From positions 15,959,236-16,023,235 of the forward strand of contig CM032661.1 in the NCBI GenBank assembly GCA_019095985.1: a stretch of 64,000 nt of DNA, in the 5' to 3' direction. The translations under genes and the position numbers were made by a program. Shown here one piece after another: positions 49,749 to 61,003 of the stretch. Source of the stretch: Streblospio benedicti (Eukaryota; Annelida; Polychaeta; Spionida; Spionidae). The notes below the pieces were generated by a model. That model saw only the letters and a program-made list of their open reading frames with translations. It was not told where the DNA came from and did no database searches. How positions within the stretch are numbered: position 1 is the first letter of the stretch; each line of letters starts with the position of its first letter.

Positions 49749-52700
49749 CTACATGTTGGTCACAGTTTTTTTCCTACGCTGCCTATCCCTACTTTTACTG
49801 TTCTGTCTATCACGAGGTAGCTCTCTCGCAAAGAGAGGATCTATAAGTTCTTCCTGTGCTTCGGCAAGATTTGCCCTGGATTTAGCTCGACTAGATCTGA
49901 CATGTTCTTTTACATACTCCTTGCTCAATTCAGAATGCTCTTTTGTAGGGTCAGAACGAAAAAACTTGTCCATGTTCATGAAATTTCTCTCATCCTGGGT
50001 CCCACGAGGTGTCTTCACTTGGGTCCAACCTCGCAATTTAGCAATTTCCCTTTCCAGACGTTCACTTTCCTTCTCAAGATCACCTTCTGATTCACCTTGT
50101 GAATCAACATCTGATGTTGTCAAACTTAAACCCTGTTCACTTTTGTATGCAAGTTTGTTTTGTGGATTAGATCCTAGTTGACTTACTGTACGTGATTCTC
50201 TGGTTTTTGATCTCTGCCTGGATCTGCGTTCTGGAAGAACTTTCCCCAAATTAGGAAGTCGCTTAGCATCAGCATCAACAGTTACTACTGTCTCATCTAT
50301 ATCTTTCCTCCCATATGCTTGATCTACTGAATTTGTCTTTCCCAGAATTGGTCTCAACTTTCTAGGGAAATGAGAGTTGTTTGTAGTTGATTGGGCTGAA
50401 TTCTCCACCTCTTGCTTGTTAAGTTCTCGAAGTTTCGCAACTGGTATCACATCTGACTTTGCCCTTTTTCTATATTTATCCAACACCTTTCCACCTACTT
50501 CTGTATAAATTCTTTCTGGTCTATTTTCATCTGTACTTTTCTCAACCATTGAACTTCTATTTTTTTGCTTTGAACGCAATTTCTTACTACGATCCTCAGA
50601 CTCTTCACGAACCTGTTCTGTAAGACCAGTATTTTTATTTAATTTCTTAATAGAGTGCATTTTCTCAAGTCTCATATCACACACTTCCCTTTCTGTCAGC
50701 CTAGGAGTGTGAGGTCGACTGTCCAGACCACTCTCCTCACTTTCATCAACCATAGCTATTTGCTTGCGCAGTTGAGGCCGAGGCTTTGGAGGCTCTGGTT
50801 TGATTGCCTCTTGTTGCTGTGTTTCTACCCTATTAATAGGCTGTAATCTAGGTGAAACTTCAGGACTCATATTTTCAATGACATCAAGGTCAAGAATTTC
50901 GATTTCTCCATCAACATCACTATCATCCTTCATTTCTAATTTCTGCCCTAACACAGCACGCCTTGCTAACATGCGAGTGGCTGGTGAATATTCTGGAGTA
51001 TTTGGGGGCATAGTAGCATTTCCATATCCATTCATACTGTCAGTCCTCTTTCTTGCTGATTTCTTCTCAACTTGCCGGTCTCGTTCTTTGTCTTCATCTT
51101 GCAGATCCCCAAGATCTAGGGACAATTCTTCTTTGTTATACATTTCAGCACTTTGGAGCATTTCCGAAAAGGAATCAGATGCATGGCGCCTTGTTCGGAG
51201 CTTACTTGACTTTGGTCTGCTTCTGATCTGAGGTCCAAGACCATCGTCTATACGATTTGGATCAATATCTTTGGGAGAAACATTTTTGTGAGAATACTGG
51301 TCATATGATGCCTCGGTGGACTTCATATATGATGAATTCTTTACATGTGAATTTGTATACGACAATGGAATATCACTCTCATTTGAAGCAGGTGTATCTA
51401 TATAGTTTATCATAGTGTTAGATTGGGCAACTGTAGCATAATTTCCTTGAGAATCATCAATAAATGCAGTTTCTGAATCTCCACTGAAGCTATGAGATTC
51501 CTTGTTAGAACCAAATTCTTTAGACAAGTGGTGATCGTATATCTCTGTGGATCGCTTTGAACCATCATCAGGAAATTGGAGATGTGACACATGTGTAACA
51601 GTATGTCCACGATCTAACCTATTCACTGAATAAGGCATGTGTGTAACAATGTCACTACTATCATCTACCATACCATCATTATCGGGAGCTATATATGAAA
51701 AGGCACCACTATCATTACTCAAGTTAACATTCACACTGTCTCGACCATTTTGCCTATTACTCCTACCACGCACAGAAGCCTGCTTTGTTCGCTGATAAAC
51801 ATCATGGTCATTGATCATTTGAGTACCTTTTGGGGTACCGATACCTTTAACTTCCCTAGTAGAATCCTGTGTTGTGCTATGCATGAAACTGTCCATTGAG
51901 TATGACTGAAGAGGGTTTCTTTTAGATTTCCTTTTCCCTTGATGCATTGGTTTGGGCACTACATCAGGCATGTTAGCCATGGTAATGTGCTTTCCAGTGA
52001 TGATTTCCTCTGGCGAAGTATTTGGATCCCGTGCAAGAATTCGGAAAGGTTTGTTGTTTATGTACACAATATCTACCATGCTATCCATCACTGATGGCTT
52101 TGAATGCTTGTCGCGATAATCATGATCGCCATGGGAGTCGTGTAATGATTTTGTGCGAATCCTCTTGGTTGATTCTGCAGACTCTAATAAATCCTGGTCT
52201 GTTGCCCATTCTGAAAGTGATTTGCTGGAAAGTTTCTTTTGTCGAGATTCTCGACTCTTCGTGCAACGTCGTCCAGCATCACTAGGATGATTGTTAGGTG
52301 GATCTACCGCGTTAGCTGCCATATCTAAAATATTGAGATCAGGATTGAACATGAATGCTTTGGCAAGGTTCGTTGTATTGATATTTTGAGATGCAGCTCG
52401 TTGGTGACCACGCTTCTTGCGGTAGTTCCCCTCCTGGTTCATACTAGATATTAAGGGATCATTTCTAGACAAGCTTCCATTTGACTGTCTTCCATAATTA
52501 GTAAACTCTCTGGCCAACATTGGATTTGGGTAAGTCTCAGCTAAAAGCTGGTCAGGTTCATTATATCCGAATTCATTCATTCGATTGATATGTAACTGTT
52601 CTCTTGATCTAGAATGGCCCAAACTACCTCCATACATTTCATTCTGATGGAGCATTGCATCATTTAACACCTGACCCCGTGGTTGCATTTGTGGTGGTGG

Positions 52701-52976
52701 TGGTTGCTCATGGCCTAAATACTGTTTGAATTGCAAGTCTGTGTCCTGTATAAGTCCTTGTAGGAGTAGAGCATGCTGGGCACTAAGACCTGGACCTGGG
52801 CCTGCACGCTGCCCACCTCCATACTCATCCATGCTATAAAGACTCTGGCTGATGAATCCCTGCCGTTTGAAATCAAGCCCTCCCCTCTTATCCAGCCTTG
52901 ACTGAGCGCCTTTACGACGAGTACTCTCCATTCTTCGGCTATGTTGTTCCATCGATACCGCATTGCAATCCACCAT
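49749..52976 (-). CDS. Large uninterrupted ORF, 1075 residues, unknown disordered protein
   Basis: ATG at 52976-52974 is preceded in frame by TGA six nt upstream; the stop is at 49751-49749. So the whole coding sequence is one exon, unusual beside a 16-exon neighbour. I do not recognise the family. No signal peptide or membrane helix is visible. Composition is rich in Ser, Asp, Glu, Lys, Arg and Asn, suggesting intrinsic disorder. Possible ordered parts are residues 301-318 (VDIVYINNKPFRILARDP) and a short charged helix/coiled coil at about 966-983 (DLEKESERLEREIAKLRG). There is a Gln/Pro patch near 90-100, basic clusters (RKKRGHQRAAS near 185) and many S-x-S/R-x-x-S phosphosite-like motifs. 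The C-terminus is RDRQRRKKTVTNM, whose TNM weakly resembles a PDZ ligand. It is most like a cytoplasmic scaffold or cytoskeletal adaptor, or a large exon of one; that is inference. Length, the steady reading frame and codon use leave little doubt that it is coding. Confidence 0.9.
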   Translation of the reverse strand: MVDCNAVSMEQHSRRMESTRRKGAQSRLDKRGGLDFKRQGFISQSLYSMDEYGGGQRAGPGPGLSAQHALLLQGLIQDTDLQFKQYLGHEQPPPPQMQPRGQVLNDAMLHQNEMYGGSLGHSRSREQLHINRMNEFGYNEPDQLLAETYPNPMLAREFTNYGRQSNGSLSRNDPLISSMNQEGNYRKKRGHQRAASQNINTTNLAKAFMFNPDLNILDMAANAVDPPNNHPSDAGRRCTKSRESRQKKLSSKSLSEWATDQDLLESAESTKRIRTKSLHDSHGDHDYRDKHSKPSVMDSMVDIVYINNKPFRILARDPNTSPEEIITGKHITMANMPDVVPKPMHQGKRKSKRNPLQSYSMDSFMHSTTQDSTREVKGIGTPKGTQMINDHDVYQRTKQASVRGRSNRQNGRDSVNVNLSNDSGAFSYIAPDNDGMVDDSSDIVTHMPYSVNRLDRGHTVTHVSHLQFPDDGSKRSTEIYDHHLSKEFGSNKESHSFSGDSETAFIDDSQGNYATVAQSNTMINYIDTPASNESDIPLSYTNSHVKNSSYMKSTEASYDQYSHKNVSPKDIDPNRIDDGLGPQIRSRPKSSKLRTRRHASDSFSEMLQSAEMYNKEELSLDLGDLQDEDKERDRQVEKKSARKRTDSMNGYGNATMPPNTPEYSPATRMLARRAVLGQKLEMKDDSDVDGEIEILDLDVIENMSPEVSPRLQPINRVETQQQEAIKPEPPKPRPQLRKQIAMVDESEESGLDSRPHTPRLTEREVCDMRLEKMHSIKKLNKNTGLTEQVREESEDRSKKLRSKQKNRSSMVEKSTDENRPERIYTEVGGKVLDKYRKRAKSDVIPVAKLRELNKQEVENSAQSTTNNSHFPRKLRPILGKTNSVDQAYGRKDIDETVVTVDADAKRLPNLGKVLPERRSRQRSKTRESRTVSQLGSNPQNKLAYKSEQGLSLTTSDVDSQGESEGDLEKESERLEREIAKLRGWTQVKTPRGTQDERNFMNMDKFFRSDPTKEHSELSKEYVKEHVRSSRAKSRANLAEAQEELIDPLFARELPRDRQNSKSRDRQRRKKTVTNM

Positions 52977-53218
52977 TGGTTCTCATTTAGATGTATTTAC
53001 TTTCAAAAGTTAGAAATTTTCATAAAAGATCATCGTAAACTATTGCATCAAATAATTCATGCTTTAAATGTATCTCACTTTTCCAATGTGCACAAAGCTA
53101 ACTTGTTCGAAATTATAGAGCATTCTAACAACTTGCGCGTACAATTACATGTATGCACATACAAAAACTGCATACATGTACGTCACATTCCAACTCAGCA
53201 ATATAGCTATATATGCTA

Positions 53219-53281
53219 CTAATCGTTGGGGTCCCACAATCCAACGGGACTGTTCATGTTTTCATAGGCGCTCTCCTTCAT
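53219..53281 (-). other. Short upstream ORF before the 1075-codon ORF
   Basis: 20 codons, MKESAYENMNSPVGLWDPND then TAG, with A at -3 of the ATG. It lies 243 nt upstream of the large ORF in another frame. A possible acceptor (GATTTAG) at 53296 follows a TACTAAA branch-like word. It may be a uORF, or the last coding exon of a different transcript; the peptide looks unusually protein-like for chance. Confidence 0.35.
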
Positions 53282-53420
53282 ATTGACAACTCTCACTAAA
53301 TCAATTATTCCATGTATCTTTTAGTACCAGTCCAGGTAAATACACAACGCCTCAGTACCAGTGATATCCCGGGTCAGCATTGTGTATTGATATGTGAGGC
53401 ATGGAGTGGCGGAAAGCATT

Positions 53421-53449
53421 AACCCATAAAATGAGGCCTTTTATGGGTT
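53421..53449. repeat. 11-bp perfect hairpin
   Basis: AACCCATAAAA and TTTTATGGGTT around loop TGAGGCC, perfect pairing, upstream of the 1075-codon ORF. Confidence 0.75.
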
Positions 53450-54117
53450 TACGAATATCCAATTCTTCTCCTTAGTGGTTTGTCTTCATGTTTCTATTCT
53501 AATTGTCCACCTGAAAATGTATAAGGATGGATTTATTATGCTTGATATATTATGTTCATAAATATATTTCCTATTTCAGTTGGTACTATAAATGGTATCC
53601 ATTGATTTTTGACAAACATACATTGTTTATTTTGAAAAAGAAAAAGTTTATGTCACTTCCTTTACTATTATATAATCATGAAAAATCAAAGACTGCCTCC
53701 ATATTACATAAATCAAATGAATTACATTACATAATTTCTCAAATTAACAATTTAGATATTTATTTTCATAATATTAAATTGTAATTCAATATTTTCCATT
53801 TGCACTATGTATGTTTCATGATTGTCTTCCATTTCTATCATAGTTAAGTGCCAGACAAATGATTTACATACGTTCTAAAGTATGCACTGTACATATTTTT
53901 TTAATTTGAAATATAAAGTGAAGACTCACAAAATAAGAAGATAACATGACATACAGTATACGTATGTTTCAAAGATCTTTAACCAATACTTTTCTAACTT
54001 AAGCTCAAATTCTTTTCATTTTCTGCTTGCCTAATTCCACACAATATTGATAATCCACATTAATATCATTTTTCATTATCTGGATCACTTAGAAATATGA
54101 AATCCACCTACCTTCAC

Positions 54118-54312
54118 CTGACCAGCATAGATATTAATATCCATTTTAGGGCCTACTTCAGTATTCCCTCTAGTTGCAGTCTGCCAAGTGAATACTGAGA
54201 GACTACACTAAGGACGACAATGCTGGCTGTGTCGGCCATGTTAGGTTCAATACATCGATTGATCTATAAGAGCTACTAATGGATCGGAGCGCCCAACACA
54301 ATGAAACTTTCT
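54118..54312 (-). other. Candidate 5' leader exon of the 1075-codon gene
   Basis: On the minus strand the segment ends at alternative donors GTCAG-GTGAAG (54118) and GAAG-GTAGGT (54112). It contains an ATG in a strong AACATGGCC context (54239) opening 28 codons (MADTASIVVLSVVSQYSLG...) before TAG at 54153. The upstream end runs into the assembly gap. Leader role is inferred from strand and position. Confidence 0.3.
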
Positions 54313-54412
54313 NNNNNNNNNNNNNNNNNNNNNNNNNNNNNNNNNNNNNNNNNNNNNNNNNNNNNNNNNNNNNNNNNNNNNNNNNNNNNNNNNNNNNNNN
54401 NNNNNNNNNNNN
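54313..54412. other. Assembly gap (100 N)
   Basis: Exactly 100 N, the conventional placeholder for a gap of unknown size. Distances across it are not reliable and upstream leader or promoter sequence may be missing. Confidence 0.99.
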
Positions 54413-55336
54413 AGTGAAAATTAATTATAATGAGTTACAAATTATACTGTTACAAATAGTTGCATAATTTGTAAGATCTACTTCAGAAAAGAACGTCTTG
54501 TAGAGCCAAATGTGATTTTGGGCAAACATCATTTACCTTGTAGTATGAATAGTTCATACAGAAAGATTCACAAAATCTACAAAAACGAGCCAAGCATGCC
54601 AGCTTTGCATATTCATAGATATTACCAACGGATTCATTTCGATAAATAAATACAGGCATTCTAGATTACCTTTTACACATCAAGTAATGAATTTGCAACT
54701 TTATGAATGTTCAAAAGATATGTACAGTAAAACTTCTAGTAATGTAACGATGTTACCGATGTCAAGAATGAGTTGATTCTGTGTGGTTGTTTCCACACTT
54801 TACATACAAGTTATGCCTGGTGGACATGATGGTATTGAGAAACAACAAACAATCTACTTTAAAAAAATCTAACTTCATACAATTCATCAGTATTGAAAGA
54901 TTTGCTGTATCATAGGACCACATTTCTAAGCCCACGTGAGAAGTCTTGAGTGACCTAGAGGTCCATAGAGAGCTATAGAAACCACTTATGCAACCCACGC
55001 AATTAAGTTTCAAAGTGCTCTCCAGGACTTGTAAAGATGGTTCACAGCTACTTTAACACCTTCGTCCATCAACCAATTGTGAAGTTAGTGAAAAGCTGAA
55101 GACAAACTTCCTTATTCATTAACTTTTCAATTCAAGATATCTAAATCAAATTCTCACTGTTCCTGGGTGACTATAAGTTAATGAACTTTGCAACATTTGT
55201 AATTAAGTTGCAGACTTAAAATTTCTAACAATAAAATTATATCTTTAAAAAAGCAGAATCATAATATCTACTCTTTAGGAATACGTGTTAAAGATAATGC
55301 TCAGTCAAAAATATATGTGTTCTGTAAAATCCAGGA

Positions 55337-55588
55337 TCAATCAACGATGTCTTTTCCATTGGAAGAGTAGGAAAAATAAGACTTATATTTTTCACGTTTA
55401 GTATTCATTACACCTATAAAGATACCACTATATATTGTCAGCACAAACACAAGGTAACGTGACATTGCATAATCGAATGATTTTCGCCAAACGTACCTTG
55501 GATTTCCGATGGCAGACGTCACATTTAACACGGGAGGGATCGGTGGCCTCTTACGTGCACCATGCAAGTTACTTCTGACGAAAATCAT
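55337..55588 (-). other. Candidate 83-codon ORF or first exon
   Basis: ATG at 55588. The first ~30 residues are basic (MIFVRSNLHGARKRPPIPPV), then GNPR, then an AT-rich part with a hydrophobic segment (YLVFVLTIYSGIFIGVM) ending NGKDIVD. It could be a small membrane or mitochondrial protein. Alternatively an internal donor (CCAAG-GTACGT near 55497) could make only the GC-richer first part exonic. CpG content and a CACGTG box at 55610-55615 suggest a start-site region. Family not recognised. Confidence 0.25.
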
Positions 55589-55877
55589 TCGGTTTACATT
55601 TCTCGCCAACACGTGTTTTGATGGGTTTCTAACCGGATGTTTACATTTCAGAACCCACAGAACACATCATATTGTTTCTGTGCAAGCATACTTGTTCGGC
55701 CACTGAGTATAACCTTTAAGCTTTGGCTAGTAGTGACATTCAAACTCCTCCACAAAGACTATCCTCAGGAATAAGATTAGAGATCTTATCTCATTTTGCT
55801 ACCATACCTAAATAATTGTACAGCACTGGCATATCTTGACTAGGTTGCCCAGGAAGGAGTAATCACTGGTCCCTAGC

Positions 55878-55905
55878 ATCCCCCGCCCCCCCACCCCCCC
55901 TCCCA
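55878..55905. repeat. C-rich tract
   Basis: CCCCCGCCCCCCCACCCCCC-type run; forms G-quadruplex-capable sequence on the minus strand. Confidence 0.7.
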
Positions 55906-56514
55906 AGATTTGAGACCTTGTATAAGCTATCCTCTGGATAACTAAGTGTGTACCATTGAATGTATACGTCTTCCCTATATTGTGCTTATCTTTTCAGAAA
56001 ACCTGTATCTGTCCGGAGTAGCCACCTAATGTTCCTTGCCCCTCATACACATACAAAACCACCACTCAGCCTCATCACACAGAAGACTGCCAAAGGTAGC
56101 AGCCTCCAGCACTGTTGTTCTTCACTATTTGCCCACAATCTCCACAACCCCAGCCCTTTCAGCCCAATATTGATGTTTTTCCTCCAAATGCTGTCACAAT
56201 TGCTTGTTACACCTGGCCTTTATTGTAGGTAGCCGGTGTTTGCAAAACAGTTTATTCTAGTGATTTGATGTCTGTTCAATATGCTTCCTGGTTTTATCAA
56301 CAGATATACGTCATAAGTGTGGTTTATGTAATAGTTTGTTTTAGTAATTTGCACCAATAGAAATCGTACAAGCTGTTGTGAAGTGTTCTTAGTATAGTGT
56401 AGAACAATTAAAATGAAAATATAAAGATAGTCACAAGAACAATATAAAATTGATTTTTTTTTAGTCTGATATGGGTATGAAGTATAGTCATGTGTACTGG
56501 TCATGTGTGATATT

Positions 56515-56606
56515 GAGGGTGAGGGGCAGGAGGGGAGGGGGGAGGGGGGGCTTGGGGGGGGACTGCTGGGGAGGGGGGGCTTGGGGGGAGGAGGGGGCTG
56601 GGGGAA
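56515..56606 (+). repeat. G-rich minisatellite-like tract with strong G-quadruplex potential
   Basis: About 90 bp with more than ten runs of four or more G. Two similar units each contain GGGGAGGGGGGGCTTGGGG-like cores, about 30 bp apart. Proline-rich reading on the other strand is an artefact of the G runs. Confidence 0.85.
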
Positions 56607-56609
56607 TCT

Positions 56610-59600
56610 GTTCAATTACATGAGACTAAATACACTAAAAATTGTTATAGCATAATTTAAATTATCAATGCGCATGAACGTTACTAAACATTTGAATAAC
56701 CTTGCAAGCTGGGTCACAGATGTTATGAAAGCTAGTTGTGCTTCACCAAAAAATGGACCCATTTCACGCACATGGTTTTTACGTATAGCGTTACTAAGCA
56801 TACCAAACAATGCTCTAACATGTACATAGTCTGAACAATGGAAATGTAGTATTTGACGTAAATTTAGTAATTTACATAAAACGCAGGGTTTGTCTGCAGT
56901 CTAGCTATAATCAAACTCATTCTAATACAAGATGTCAATGGAATGACATTAGTCGCTTTTAGACGTAAAATAATCAGGATTTACATCTCTAAACCAGAAA
57001 TAGGACATATATGTAGTATCAAAATAATTTAATTCTTTGGCTTAACATCCCATTTAACTGTCAAATTGATGGAGGCCCAAACAAAATCCCTTTCACACTA
57101 AACAATACATGACAATCTATGGGGTACAATTTCAAGAGATACAAGAGAATACCTTCTTATAAGTTGAACTGACCTAAAATTCTTATTAAATATCAAATTT
57201 CCGTTTAAATCCCTATCTTTCCCTCCTACCATTTAGTCATAAAATCCTTAAACAAACAGTAAAAGAATACGTGATTAAAGTTACAGGCCCCCAAGGTCTT
57301 TATCAACCGGTCATTGTATCTCACATATTAAATCATCTTTCTATAGCTAAAAAACCTGACAGTAAGTTAGATAATATTTTTCAACGCTCATGATTTCTGA
57401 AAAGCTCCACATTCGTCTATAAATATCATATTGATTACTTTCAACTCAACTTTGATTCTTTCTCTAATTTGACACCTGGCACCCATTTCATTGTCAAAAG
57501 CAAAAACGGATAGGATGAGATTGGAGTTTCAATGCCTGTACCCACTACACGGTATGCAACCCTGTCAAAGATTTCACATTATTTTGACATAAACAGGAAA
57601 TATGACATCACGTTGTCCAGTGCTGTAAATGTCCATGTAACACAAGCGCCTTTTGCTCATGCTTCACTAGGCAGAGTGCATTATATCCCAGGGAGCACAA
57701 TGCTTGGCCTGGGGTACCCTTTATTTGTTTTATGAGGGTGTCATCTTCAAGATCCTTTCCCTCAGGACTCCGCCATCTTCAGTTCTTTATTAAGATAGAT
57801 TATCATACTCAAATACATCGGCTTCAATTGGTTCATTTTCATTAGATTCATTTTACAACAATGCTCCCTGTTGTCAAATAAAAATGAAATTTAAATAAAA
57901 ATACATGCTACAGATTCACAGTTGACTAAGTACTATATAAGTAGAATCCCACTCACTGCCATTGCTTTGCAGATACAGACCAGAGGTATGCAGCCTGGGA
58001 GGTGATGCCTTGTGTGAACAATAGGGTGTCATGGGAGCAATGCTAGTGATCAACAGGCATGTAAGACCCCACCCCAGGGGACATCTTAACAACAATCAGG
58101 GTGTGCTGCTGGACAATAGATTGGGGATTATCCCCATTATTTGGGATGATGCCACCAGCTGTCTGAGGTCTGGGGCTATTGACATGCTGTTTTACAGAGT
58201 TCAATCTGTTATTGTGGTAGTAATAGACACTGCTAATGGTCGGTTAACCCACCATTGCATAAGGCCTTATAAAGTGGCTTGATACTGGGGCACGCTTTCA
58301 CTCAATTATTTGAGGACTACGGAAATGAAAAAAGACTGTCTGTTGCTTTTGTTTTCATAGTTATGTCATGGACAATTTCCTGTCCAGCAATGAATGACAA
58401 GCTCAATATTCAGCATATTGGCTTTAATCTCTATTTAATTTGATATTTCTTTGCCATATATTCATTTTGAAATAATCTGACGAGCGTTGTGGATAGACAC
58501 AAGAGTTTGAATTTTATGCATATATCTAGGAATAAGGGTTTACAATGGATATTTTTATTCTCAAATAGTATAATGTGACTTGAAATCTCTACTTTATGCT
58601 TAGAGCAATAATAGTATTAATATTTCAAGGCATCCTATTCTTACTTATTAGTTTTACAACACTTATGACATTTTCACATAGAAATTGTCAGAAGTTTATT
58701 GCACTTTTCACTGTTACGACGACTTCTGAATTAAGCATAACCGCTAATATAATAATAAACCTGCCTTTAAAGTTATCAGTACTTTCACCTTCTTTGGAAA
58801 TATTATAAATAACTTTTTTGTTAGTGTAGGTCTATTCAACACAGATTTTCATTGCTGTCTGTCTGAATGATTAAGTATTTACATTGAATTGCTCAGACAT
58901 ATGGATATCAGGGCATTTATCATGCATTTAAAAATAAGACAAACCAAATAAATTAGTGTATATAGTCGTAGCATGCTGTTTCAACATATTGCAAAAAGTC
59001 AGAATAGGACTAATACACAAATATCATGCACATACATAATAGTCTCAAATGAGACTCAAACCTATGACTAATGCATCCAATCACACATACAACATGTTCA
59101 TGTAACAATTTCAAATTATCAAAATCCAAAGATTAAAAAAACTTTTTTAGTTGCTACTTTAAAAATAGTACAGATAGATAAATTGCTGACTCTATAAAAT
59201 AATAAAGACAAAATTATTTCTTAGAATTTAATCTCAGAAATTCAATTATTTCCTATTAATCGAATCATTGTTGGAGTTATCACCTTTCATATTGAAATCA
59301 ACATGATCAAAGTGGTCACTCATCCAGTTTACCTGAAATAATGACCGTCCAGATAACGTGAAAATAATTAATGAGCTTCATTATAAAGTTAACAGGTGAC
59401 CAGGAGAGCACAATGGACTGAACAGTTGGGCAAAGAATTATCTTATTAGATAATCACAACAGTGTGCATTAGTTATGAAGCATTGGCACTGAAGCATGCA
59501 TGATCAGTCACCTAATAGTCATTGGAAGACAACTAATTTCTTAGTTTTAAGAAATTTGCTGAACTGTAACATTTACAGCAATGTACATATCTTGAAACTA

Positions 59601-60460
59601 GTACATGTACAATTAAACCAACGAAATCCGAAGTAATATATGTATATGAATATAAACGACATCTGTTAATGTTTTTTTGTTCAAGTACGCACTTTAAAGT
59701 TAACTAATATTAATAAGGGTGTGGGTTATCAATTTCCTCATCAGATATAATGACAGATGTGTGAATAAGAAATAAAGCCTTATGGAATCATAAAAGTAGT
59801 ATGATGCATTCTTTATGTCATCACTAGACAATTAACGTCATGATCTTTTTTCATTATAATATTTTATATCATTACACTAGAGAAGCATTCACGAAACAGC
59901 TGTGTATAGAATTTTAATGTCACCAGGTACTATTCTAGTTATTCTGTAAACATCATATGGCTTCATATTTATTCTAATTTCTATTTTCTATCAATTATGC
60001 TTGTTTTGAATTACAATAATCAAAAGAAAATGATGAATTAACATTATTTTATCAAATTTCTGAACAGCAGTCCCCTTTTTAAGATATCAACAGGCTGCAA
60101 CCGGCTTCTGATATTTTGGAGAAAAAAATCGAGCTAACGTGTTAACATAACAGAACTTCTCGCAGCTTTACTCTGGCACTGCAATCTAGAAAAAATTGAC
60201 TAAGATACTAACATAAATCCATAGCATATGTCAGTCTGTACTTAAAGACATTATTCTTTTGGATATAGAGATTTACTATCAATTTTCTGGGCTGCCCTTA
60301 ATTTTCAAGCCCTACCCCAAGTTTTTCATGCCCTATACTATTTTCTCATACCCCCATGAGCTATGATAAATAGCAACCCCCTAAACACTGTTAAATGGTT
60401 AAATCTGGTAATATACTTACATGTATATTACATTACAGTATTGGCATAAAATAACAATTA
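56610..60460. other. Intergenic DNA, no gene supported
   Basis: AT-rich, with a higher-GC patch at 57.95-58.29 kb that carries open frames but no recognisable family, and another at 57.53-57.75 kb. No convincing splice model. Confidence 0.4.
57964..58285 (+). other. Unclassified GC-richer segment with open frames
   Basis: Starts after GCTTTGCAG and reads TDQRYAAWEVMPCVNNRVSW in one frame before a stop. A second frame runs from 58031 for 83 codons (VINRHVRPHPRGHLNNNQGV and onward). Composition differs from its surroundings. It could be an old mobile-element or pseudogene fragment; I do not recognise it. Confidence 0.25.
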
Positions 60461-60463
60461 TTG

Positions 60464-60570
60464 TTCAGATTCATATTTTTGCAACACTACTACTCACATT
60501 TCAACAAAACTTGACGTTGCGGCTCCCTTCACGGGTCCTTCGACTGAAGTGACAAAAATGGTGGATTAGT
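60464..60570 (+). repeat. Left inverted terminal repeat of the Penelope-like relic
   Basis: Shares TTTTTGCAACACTACTACTC, ACATTTCAACAAAACTTGA and GGTGGATTAGT with the reverse complement of 61098-61207. Confidence 0.85.
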
Positions 60571-60730
60571 CACTGGCACCGATTCCGACAGGTGGCGTTC
60601 CTGTCGGACAGTAGATGGAGTACATTGTATATGGAGGAAAGTCGGGAGGATGCTCCTGCCTTGGTTGAGGTTGAGCTTCGGCTTGTGTTGGAAGATCTTC
60701 ATGGCTTCCACGATCTTGCGACGGTGGTGG

Positions 60731-61003
60731 TTATCTCCTCTGCCAATGACCTTGGCCCTTGAACTTGTGCCCAGAACTGTTGGTGTGAATCTGTATAGCA
60801 GACTGGATGCTATGAGGATCTAAGTGTTCCTTCAACCTGGTCTCCAGGTTCCTACCTGTTTCACCAATGTAGGAGTCATGACAGCTGGGGCAAGTAATGT
60901 CGTACACTACGCCACAGAGTTTCTTGGGGTCATCCTTATCCTTGTGTCTAACAAGTACATGTAAGTTCCGAAGTGTGTTGAACGGTTTGTGGAACGACGG
61001 CAC
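60731..61003 (-). pseudogene. GIY-YIG endonuclease domain fragment (Penelope-like)
   Basis: Contains the LCGVVYDITCPSC and SYIGETGRNLETRLKEH blocks: the GIY-like (GVVY) and YIG strands, the catalytic-type Arg, and the Cys/Cys/His pattern typical of Penelope-family nucleases. The domain normally nicks target DNA for insertion. Here it is a fragment inside a broken element and not expected to be functional. Confidence 0.85.

Noticed and set aside
49753-51231. Plus-strand ORFs of 142-143 codons opposite the large gene
   Set aside because: They lie wholly within the 1075-codon minus ORF and have no own start context or domains; antisense shadows.
54279-54467. ORF spanning the N run
   Set aside because: Its middle is assembly gap, so the reading is meaningless.
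56220-56615. Proline-rich minus ORF
   Set aside because: The proline stretch is the translation of the G-rich tract; the rest is AT-random.
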